Below are positions 1 through 4,657 of a stretch of DNA of 5,293 nucleotides, one piece after another. The position numbers were made by a program, and so were the translations under genes. Within the stretch, counting starts at the first letter, position 1. Each line of letters starts with the position of its first letter. Below the pieces are notes generated by a model. That model was not told where the DNA came from and searched no databases. It saw nothing but the letters and a program-made list of their open reading frames with translations. The stretch comes from an uncultured Vogesella sp. Lineage in GTDB: Bacteria; Pseudomonadota; Gammaproteobacteria; Burkholderiales; Chromobacteriaceae. Where the stretch lies: assembly GCA_946479405.1 (NCBI GenBank), contig CAMLGD010000216.1, forward strand, positions 1-5,293, read 5' to 3'.

Positions 1-2
1 TG

Positions 3-617
3 GGCGCCGGCTTCTACCTGGCGATGCACGACCTGGAAATCCGCGGCGCCGGCGAAGTGCTGGGCGAAGGCCAGTCCGGCGAGATGCAGGAAGTCGGTTT
101 CAGCCTGTTCACCGAAATGCTGAAGCAGGCGGTGCGCGATCTGAAAAAAGGCCGCGAGCCGGACCTGGATGCGCCGCTGGGCGTCACCACCGAGATCAAC
201 CTGCACAGCCCGGCGCTGCTGCCGGACGAGTACTGCCCCGGCGTGCACGAGCGGCTGGTGATCTACAAACGGCTGGCCACCTGCGATAGCGAAGACGAGA
301 TCGACGCCATCCACGAGGAGCTGATCGACCGCTTCGGCCTGCCGCCGCAAAGCGTGAAGACGCTGATCGAAAGCCACCGCCTGCGCTTGGCAGCCAAGGA
401 AATGGGAGTGCAGAAGCTGGATGCCAGCGAAGTGGCCATCCAGCTGACCTTCGTGAAGAACCCGCCGATCGACCCGGTGAAGATCATCATGCTGATCCAG
501 AGCAAGCGGCACTACAAACTGGCCGGTCAAGACAAGCTGCGGGTGGAGCAGCCGCTGGCGGAAGTGGCGCAGCGCATCGTGAAGGTCAAGGAGCTGCTGA
601 AGGAACTGGCGGCGTAA
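3..617 (+). CDS. mfd: Transcription-repair coupling factor Mfd, C-terminal part (5' end outside window)
   Basis: The last 204 residues of Mfd are visible; the full protein is normally about 1,100-1,200 residues, so most of the gene lies to the left. Mfd is a cytoplasmic ATP-driven translocase that pushes stalled RNA polymerase off DNA lesions and recruits UvrA for nucleotide excision repair. The fragment opens with the end of the RecG-like motor, including the DLEIRGAGEVLGEGQSG stretch (residues about 10-26 of the fragment) that is highly conserved in Mfd and RecG. From about residue 65 (TEINLHSPALLPDEY, then HERLVIYKRLA) it is the C-terminal regulatory domain D7, which in known Mfd packs against the UvrB-homology module and holds the protein autoinhibited. 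The frame is open to the left edge and ends in TAA. The 23 nt after the stop lead straight into a terminator. Nothing looks broken. The match is recalled family similarity, but strong and colinear. Confidence 0.97.
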   Translation, partial: GAGFYLAMHDLEIRGAGEVLGEGQSGEMQEVGFSLFTEMLKQAVRDLKKGREPDLDAPLGVTTEINLHSPALLPDEYCPGVHERLVIYKRLATCDSEDEIDAIHEELIDRFGLPPQSVKTLIESHRLRLAAKEMGVQKLDASEVAIQLTFVKNPPIDPVKIIMLIQSKRHYKLAGQDKLRVEQPLAEVAQRIVKVKELLKELAA

Positions 618-639
618 GCCAATCGCTTGCAGCAGCACC

Positions 640-684
640 AAAACATGCGGCCAACCTTGGTACCAAGGTTGGCCGCATGTTTTT
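640..684. terminator. Bidirectional Rho-independent terminator between mfd and the permease gene
   Basis: Bases 641-660 and 663-682 are perfect reverse complements separated only by TA, which is itself self-complementary, so 641-682 is a 42-bp perfect palindrome. A T run (680-684) follows on the + strand, and an A run (640-643) gives a T run on the - strand. The hairpin sits 23 nt after the mfd stop and 12 nt after the permease stop, so it can end both convergent transcripts. Each arm carries the 11-mer ATGCGGCCAAC that recurs elsewhere in the window. Confidence 0.92.
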
Positions 685-694
685 CAGCGCTTGC

Positions 695-2017
695 TTATGC
701 CTCGGAGAAATCCATCTCCGGCGGGTTGCGGCGGAAGCCGCCGGTCAGGTAGGCCAGGTACAGCATGCCGATACCCAGCCACACCAGCCCCAGTGTCAGC
801 GCCTTGTGGTCCAGGCTCACCAGCAGCCACAGGTCGGCCACGGCACCCAGCGCCGGCAGCAGCAGGTAGCGGATGAAGTCGCGCGGCGCCGGGCTACGGC
901 GGCGCAGGTAGAAGTGCGCGATCACCGCCAGGTTGATGCAGCTGAACGCCAGGAAGGCGCCGAAGTTGATGAACGACACCGAGGTGGTCACGTCCATGAA
1001 CAGTGCCAGCAGCGCCACCAGGCCGCACAGCAGGATCGCCGCCACCGGCGTCTGAAAGCGTGCGCTGAGCTGGCCGAACAGCGAGCTGGGCAGCACGCCG
1101 TCACGGCCCATGGCGTACAGCAGACGGGAGGCACTGGCCTGCGCCGACAGGCCGGAAGCGAACTGGCCGATGATCAGGCCGATCAGGAAGATGGACACGA
1201 AGATGTCGCCGCCGATGTTCTTGGCGATTTCCGACGCCGCGGCATCGGTGGAGACAAACTGGTAGCCGGGGTGCGCCAGCTGTACCGCGTAGGCGGTCAC
1301 CACGAAGATGCCGCCGCCCAGCAGGGTAATCAGCATGATGGCGCGCGGAATCACCTGCTTGGGATTGATGGTTTCCTCGGTCAGCGTAGTCACTGCGTCA
1401 AAGCCGAGGAAGGAGTAGCAGGCAATCGCCGCGCCGGCCAGCAGCAGGCCATGCGGCACACCGGCCTGGTACAGCGGCGCCAGGCTGAACAGCGACTTGG
1501 TCGGGTCGCCCCACACATAGTGGAAAGCCAGCGCCACGAATGCCACCAATACCAGAATCTGGATCAGCATCATCACGTAGTTGACGGTGTTGGCCAGCTT
1601 GATGCCGACGATATTGATGGCGGTGGTAATCACGATGAAGCCGATGATCCACAGCGCCATCGGCACCTGTGGAAAGGCGCTATTGAGATACACCGCGCCG
1701 AACAGCCAGATCACCATCGGCAGGAACAGGTAGTCCAGCAGCACCGCCCAGCCGACTAGGAAACCGGCCTTGGGGCTGATGGCCTTGCGCACATAGCTGT
1801 AGGCGGAGCCGGCCACCGGAAACTCGGCCGCCATCACGCCGTAGCTGCGCGCGGTCAGCAGCATGGCCACCAGCGCCAGCAGATAGGCGCCAGCCACGGT
1901 GCCGTGGGTGCTGTCCGCCATGATGCCGAAGGTCCCCAGCACGATGATCGGGGTCATGTAGGCCAGACCGAACATCACCACCGAACTGAGCGTCAACGAT
2001 CGTTTTAATGTGCTCAT
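695..2017 (-). CDS. APC-superfamily permease, PuuP/PlaP putrescine importer-like
   Basis: A 440-residue inner-membrane transporter with about 12 hydrophobic segments. Its sequence follows the E. coli putrescine importers PuuP and PlaP (about 450-460 residues), as I recall them, along its whole length. Matching landmarks are VVMFGLAYMTP (13-23, the unwound TM1 region), FPVAGSAYSY (66-75), GFLVGWAVLLDYLFLPM (85-101), SFLGFDAVTTLTEET (202-216), ASGLSAQASASRLLYAMGRD (287-306) and INFGAFLAF (350-358). These proteins use the proton gradient to import putrescine, and relatives take other amines or amino acids, so the exact substrate is open. The ATG start is supported by a GAGGAG Shine-Dalgarno at 2024-2029, 6 nt upstream. 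The gene lies 59 nt downstream of the amidohydrolase gene on the same strand with no terminator between, implying co-transcription. It ends at the bidirectional terminator shared with mfd. Family assignment is firm; putrescine as substrate is inference. Confidence 0.93.
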   Translation of the reverse strand: MSTLKRSLTLSSVVMFGLAYMTPIIVLGTFGIMADSTHGTVAGAYLLALVAMLLTARSYGVMAAEFPVAGSAYSYVRKAISPKAGFLVGWAVLLDYLFLPMVIWLFGAVYLNSAFPQVPMALWIIGFIVITTAINIVGIKLANTVNYVMMLIQILVLVAFVALAFHYVWGDPTKSLFSLAPLYQAGVPHGLLLAGAAIACYSFLGFDAVTTLTEETINPKQVIPRAIMLITLLGGGIFVVTAYAVQLAHPGYQFVSTDAAASEIAKNIGGDIFVSIFLIGLIIGQFASGLSAQASASRLLYAMGRDGVLPSSLFGQLSARFQTPVAAILLCGLVALLALFMDVTTSVSFINFGAFLAFSCINLAVIAHFYLRRRSPAPRDFIRYLLLPALGAVADLWLLVSLDHKALTLGLVWLGIGMLYLAYLTGGFRRNPPEMDFSEA

Positions 2018-2076
2018 CTATTTCTCCTCTTGGCCCGCCGGCTACTTGCGGCGCGGTCGGGCCGACAATGTAGACA

Positions 2077-2889
2077 TCAGGGAATCAGGAAGGCGGAAGC
2101 GCCCGCTGCGGTCGCACTGGTTTCTCCGGCCAGGGCGATGCGGCGTTGTGACAGGTAGTGATAGTCGCGGCGGCTGGCATCCAGCAGCGAGAAATCCAGC
2201 GTGCTGCTGGCCACGGCTTCGTCGCGTCCCAGCGCCAGCTGGATGTCGCCGGCTGGGGTCACCACCATGCTCTCGCCGGCAAAATCCAGCCCGCCGCCGC
2301 TGCCGCAGCGATTCACCATCACCGCGAACAGCTGGTTTTCCATCGCCCGCGCCTGCATCAGCGTGCGGTGCACTGGGCCGTACGGATCCATATTGCCGTT
2401 GGTGACCAGCAGCAGCTCGGCGCCCTGACTGGCCAGCGCGCGCGCGGTTTCCGGGAACTCGATATCGAAGCAGATCAGGATGCCGACCTTGCGGCCGCGC
2501 CAGGTGGCCACCGGCAGCTGGCTGCCCGGCTCGAACACGCCGACGTCCGACGCCCACAGGTGGGTCTTGCGATAGGCCAGCAGCACGCCCTCCGGCGTCA
2601 GCAATACCGTGGTGTTGTAGTAGCGGCCGTCCAGCACTTCGGCAAAGCCGATCGCCACCGCCACGTTGGCCGCACGTACCGCCTGCTGTACTGCCTGCAG
2701 CGTCGGGCCATCCAGCGGCTCGGCCACTGCGGCGATTTCGTCGGCAGTGGGAAAGCCCATCAGCGTGGTTTCCGGGAACACGATCAGGTCGGTGCCCGCC
2801 GGGGCGCTGGCGATCAGCGCCAGCACCCGCGCCAGATTGGGTGCGGTGTGGCCGTCCGTCAGCGGAATCTGTGCCAACTGTATTTGCAA
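2077..2889 (-). CDS. Nitrilase-superfamily carbon-nitrogen hydrolase (omega-amidase/DavA-like)
   Basis: A 270-residue cytoplasmic amidohydrolase of the nitrilase superfamily, which cleaves non-peptide C-N bonds through a Glu-Lys-Cys triad. The triad is visible: E40 in VFPETTLMGF, K108 in YRKTHLW and the nucleophile C140 in GILICFDIEFPE. E120 in FEPG may be the supporting second glutamate. The stretch from 134 to about 210 (KVGILICFDIEFPE, GAELLLVTNGNMDPY, RAMENQ, FAGES) resembles Pseudomonas 5-aminopentanamidase DavA as I recall it; aliphatic amidases and N-carbamoylputrescine amidases are more distant alternatives. The TTG start at 2887-2889 is chosen because AAGGAG lies 6 nt upstream and the protein then begins right at the family's first strand (MQIQLAQIPL) with the usual length. 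The frame stays open for 49 more codons to an ATG at 3034-3036, but those residues look like translated leader. The last 20 or so residues are an Ala-rich tail. It is the first gene of a two-gene unit with the importer and diverges from luxR. The substrate is unknown. Confidence 0.92.
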   Translation of the reverse strand: MQIQLAQIPLTDGHTAPNLARVLALIASAPAGTDLIVFPETTLMGFPTADEIAAVAEPLDGPTLQAVQQAVRAANVAVAIGFAEVLDGRYYNTTVLLTPEGVLLAYRKTHLWASDVGVFEPGSQLPVATWRGRKVGILICFDIEFPETARALASQGAELLLVTNGNMDPYGPVHRTLMQARAMENQLFAVMVNRCGSGGGLDFAGESMVVTPAGDIQLALGRDEAVASSTLDFSLLDASRRDYHYLSQRRIALAGETSATAAGASAFLIP

Positions 2890-2895
2890 GGTCGT

Positions 2896-2901
2896 CTCCT
2901 T
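2896..2901 (-). promoter_or_regulatory. Shine-Dalgarno site fixing the TTG start of the amidohydrolase
   Basis: Read on the - strand this is AAGGAG, a strong ribosome binding site 6 nt before the TTG at 2889-2887. No comparable site precedes the upstream in-frame ATG at 3036. It is the main reason for placing the start here. Confidence 0.8.
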
Positions 2902-2926
2902 CTTGGACTTGCCGGCCGCTTTGCCG

Positions 2927-2948
2927 ATGCGGCCAACTTGTTTGTTGG
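2927..2948. repeat. ATGCGGCCAAC repeat, degenerate inverted copy
   Basis: An exact copy of the 11-mer ATGCGGCCAAC (2927-2937) is followed by six bases and GTTGG (2944-2948), so CCAAC and GTTGG form a 5-bp inverted repeat. The outer part of the right arm does not match, unlike the copies at 645-678 and 3971-3991. It lies in the leader of the amidohydrolase gene, between the two divergent genes. Confidence 0.6.
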
Positions 2949-2974
2949 GTCTGGCTTGTCTTACCCTGCCAGAC
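2949..2974. promoter_or_regulatory. Inverted repeat between luxR and amidohydrolase genes, possible operator
   Basis: GTCTGGC (2949-2955) and GCCAGAC (2968-2974) are perfect inverted 7-mers separated by 12 bases. The half-site centres are 19 bases apart, a little under two helical turns, so a dimeric regulator could bind both from one face. Its place in a 178-bp divergent promoter region makes an operator for the adjacent LuxR protein plausible. It would also be a weak hairpin in the amidohydrolase leader. No binding evidence exists in the sequence itself. Confidence 0.35.
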
Positions 2975-3003
2975 TGGCCGCCAGGCACGGCGACAGTAGG
3001 GCC

Positions 3004-3011
3004 AGTATAAG
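3004..3011. promoter_or_regulatory. Candidate divergent -10 elements (amidohydrolase unit and luxR)
   Basis: On the - strand 3009-3004 reads TATACT, five of six matches to the sigma-70 -10 consensus. A poor TTTTGC-like -35 lies 17 bases upstream of it. On the + strand 3006-3011 reads TATAAG. This is the main AT-rich island in the divergent region, so both genes may use the same few bases. The - strand reading would give the amidohydrolase message a leader of about 108 nt; the + strand reading would give luxR one of about 50 nt. No good -35 is visible for luxR, so an activator may be needed. Confidence 0.35.
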
Positions 3012-3067
3012 AAGCCGCAGTGCGCGGCAAAATCACACGCGGGGGTTACCCTCGAAGGGGGAGCAGG

Positions 3068-3856
3068 ATGCTGAATCTGGAAGACCTGGCCTGGCACCGG
3101 GGCATGGGCACGCTGCTGGAGGCGCTGGACCGCGAGGATTTCTGGCTGCGGCTGACGCGCCTGCTGGCGGATTATGTGCATTTCAACAGCTGGGTGGCAC
3201 TGTGTTTCCGCGCCGATGGCCCGCCGCAGGTGCTGGCGGAAATTCCGCAGGATGACGGCCAGCCGGACACGCTGTTTGCCGAATACCTCGGCGGCCTGTA
3301 TCAGCTGGACCCGTTCTACATCGCCGCCATCGAGCAGCGCAAGGAAGGGCTGCTGCGGCTGGACGAGGTGGCGGCGGAGCGCTTTCGCAGCACCGAGTAC
3401 TACCACCGTTATTTCCGCCTCAACATCGTGGAAGACGAGGTGCAGATCAACTGTCTGCTGGAAGACGGCCGCACGCTGTGCCTGTCGCTGGGTGCCACGC
3501 AGCGCTTCACCCCTGCTGCCATGGCGCTGCTGGCGGTGCTCAGCCAGTGGCTGATTCCGCTGCTGAAGCAGCGCTGGCGGCTGGAATGCCAGCTCAAGGT
3601 GCAGCCGCGCCCGGCGCCGCTGCCCGGCGATGCCGCCAGCCACTTCCATTTTCCCGGCGCCAACCTCACCGCGCGCGAGCTGGAAATCAGCCAGCTGCTG
3701 CTCAGCGGTTATTCCTCCAAGGGCATTGCGCAACGGCTGGGCATTGCCACCGATACGGTGAAAGCCCACCGCAAGCACCTGTACAGCAAGCTGGGCATCA
3801 ATTCGCAGGGCGAGCTGTTTTCGCTGTTTCTGCGCGACAGCGCGCGGCAACCCTGA
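3068..3856 (+). CDS. LuxR-family (GerE-type HTH) transcriptional regulator
   Basis: A 262-residue DNA-binding regulator. The C-terminal GerE/LuxR helix-turn-helix spans about 198-257: NLTARELEISQLLLSGYSSK, then GIAQRLGIATDTVKAHRKHLYSKLGI. It contains the hallmark LTxRE opening and the TVKxHxxxLYxKL recognition-helix pattern. Residues 1-180 form a separate sensory region of a type I do not recognise by name; its YLGGLYQLDPFY block (73-84) and the LCLSLGATQRFTP block (137-149) suggest a GAF/PAS-like or autoinducer-domain-like ligand pocket. There is no phosphorylatable receiver domain. The ATG at 3068 follows a purine-rich ribosome site (AAGGGGGAG, 3055-3063); a longer in-frame start at 3020 would begin in the promoter region. 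It diverges from the amidohydrolase-importer unit and is the obvious candidate to control it, probably in response to the imported compound. That role is inference from position. Confidence 0.9.
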   Translation: MLNLEDLAWHRGMGTLLEALDREDFWLRLTRLLADYVHFNSWVALCFRADGPPQVLAEIPQDDGQPDTLFAEYLGGLYQLDPFYIAAIEQRKEGLLRLDEVAAERFRSTEYYHRYFRLNIVEDEVQINCLLEDGRTLCLSLGATQRFTPAAMALLAVLSQWLIPLLKQRWRLECQLKVQPRPAPLPGDAASHFHFPGANLTARELEISQLLLSGYSSKGIAQRLGIATDTVKAHRKHLYSKLGINSQGELFSLFLRDSARQP

Positions 3857-3923
3857 TCGCACACTGTCATGCAAACGGCACAAACCGTAACAGAATCAAT
3901 CATGTAGATTAAAGCCAATCACC

Positions 3924-3929
3924 TATAAC
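3924..3929 (+). promoter_or_regulatory. Candidate -10 element for the lipoprotein gene
   Basis: TATAAC matches five of six -10 consensus bases and sits in the AT-richer stretch 3857-3930 between luxR and the lipoprotein gene. No convincing -35 hexamer is seen 16-18 bases upstream. If used, the transcript would start near 3936 and carry a leader of about 70 nt containing the hairpin at 3972-3991. Confidence 0.3.
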
Positions 3930-3970
3930 AAGGGCAGGATGGCGCTTGTTTGCGCCTCTTTGCGTCACGC

Positions 3971-3991
3971 ATGCGGCCAACGTTGGCCGCA
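3971..3991. repeat. ATGCGGCCAAC repeat, compact palindromic copy upstream of the lipoprotein RBS
   Basis: The exact 11-mer ATGCGGCCAAC (3971-3981) merges into its own reverse complement: TGCGGCCAACGTTGGCCGCA at 3972-3991 is a perfect 20-bp palindrome. As RNA it can fold into an 8-bp GC-rich stem with a 4-nt ACGT loop. No T run follows, so it is not a terminator in this direction. It ends 3 nt before the AGGAG ribosome binding site at 3995-3999. Confidence 0.75.
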
Positions 3992-4005
3992 GTCAGGAGT
4001 ACATC

Positions 4006-4608
4006 ATGACCCTGCCTAAATCCCTTGTTATCGGCACCGCGCTGGCCCTGCTCACCGCCGGCTGCTCCAGCACCGGTGGCGGCTATATGTCCACCACCAA
4101 GCCCGCCAGCAACAGCAGTGCCGGCAATATCGCCAGCCAGAAACAGGAAATCGACGCCGGCTACGATGCCGCCCTCACCCGCCTGTACCATAACGCCCGT
4201 GGCTCGCAGGAGCTGGTCAGCAAGGCCAAGGGCGTGCTGATCTTCCCGTCGGTGCTGGCCGCCGGCTTCGTGGTGGGTGGTGAATACGGCAAAGGTGCGC
4301 TGCGCATTGCCGGTGCGCCTGCCGGCTACTACCAGACCGTCAGCGGCTCGTTCGGCTGGCAGCTGGGCGCCCAGTCCAAGGCCATCATTTTCCTGTTCAT
4401 GACCCAGGATGCGCTGAACCGCTTCCACAACGGCAACGGCTGGACCGCCGGGGTGGATGCCTCTGTCGCCCTGCTGAAAATGGGCGCCAATGGTGACATC
4501 GACCTCAACACCGCGCAGCAGCCGGTGATCGGCTTCGTGATGACCAACGCCGGACTGATGGCCAACCTGACGCTGGAAGGCACCCGCATCACCAAGCTGG
4601 ATATGTAA
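4006..4608 (+). CDS. SYLF/YSC84-domain outer-membrane lipoprotein
   Basis: A 200-residue lipoprotein precursor. A basic, hydrophobic signal peptide (MTLPKSLVIGTALALL) leads to the lipobox LTAGC (16-20), with C20 the lipidated residue. Serine at +2 argues for Lol-dependent transfer to the outer membrane. A Ser/Thr/Gly-rich linker (21-42) is followed by an amphipathic segment and the SYLF (YSC84/DUF500) lipid-binding domain, about 50-200: AKGVLIFPSVLAAGFVVGGEYGKG, GYYQTVSGSFGWQLGAQSKA, FLFMT, then VGIxFVMTNxGLMANL-like sequence ending in EGTRITKLDM at the C-terminus. Bacterial members are widespread, mostly uncharacterised envelope proteins; eukaryotic SYLF proteins bind phosphoinositides. The ATG is fixed by AGGAG at 3995-3999, 6 nt upstream, and by the signal peptide; a TTG at 3946 would bury the signal. 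The gene is monocistronic, with its own terminator, and converges on a LysR gene. Family call from recalled motifs. Confidence 0.9.
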   Translation: MTLPKSLVIGTALALLTAGCSSTGGGYMSTTKPASNSSAGNIASQKQEIDAGYDAALTRLYHNARGSQELVSKAKGVLIFPSVLAAGFVVGGEYGKGALRIAGAPAGYYQTVSGSFGWQLGAQSKAIIFLFMTQDALNRFHNGNGWTAGVDASVALLKMGANGDIDLNTAQQPVIGFVMTNAGLMANLTLEGTRITKLDM

Positions 4609-4624
4609 GCCAGACCACACCAGC

Positions 4625-4650
4625 AACGGGCCGCAACGCGGCCCGTTTTT
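4625..4650 (+). terminator. Rho-independent terminator of the lipoprotein gene
   Basis: Bases 4625-4634 (AACGGGCCGC) pair perfectly with 4638-4647 (GCGGCCCGTT) around a 3-nt AAC loop, and a T run covers 4646-4650. It begins 16 nt after the lipoprotein stop. The opposite strand lacks a T run after the stem, so it acts mainly on the + strand, although it also lies just past the stop of the convergent LysR gene. Confidence 0.9.
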
Positions 4651-4657
4651 ATGGCCA

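Noticed and set aside
677..1759. A 360-codon + strand open frame opposite the permease gene
   Set aside because: Gln/His/Arg-rich translation typical of the antisense of membrane-protein codons, with no ribosome site. It would start inside the terminator region.
2981..2996. Sigma-54-like promoter (AGGCACGGCGACAGTA) upstream of luxR
   Set aside because: The GGCAC half fits the -24 element but the TTGC of the -12 element is absent, and no enhancer-binding regulator is present.
2158..3255. A 365-codon + strand open frame opposite the amidohydrolase gene
   Set aside because: Antisense shadow that crosses the divergent promoter region and then runs out of frame into luxR. No recognisable domain.
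2042..3883. A 613-codon open frame on the - strand spanning luxR and the amidohydrolase gene
   Set aside because: It runs antisense to luxR and out of frame across the amidohydrolase, has Arg/Gln/Gly/Ala-rich low-information sequence and no family motifs. Long shadow frames are common in GC-rich DNA.
3941..3961. Possible terminator for luxR (GGCGC, 6-nt loop, GCGCC, then TCTTT)
   Set aside because: The stem is only 5 bp, the T run is interrupted, and it lies 85 nt past the stop and downstream of a likely promoter. Too weak to call as a terminator.
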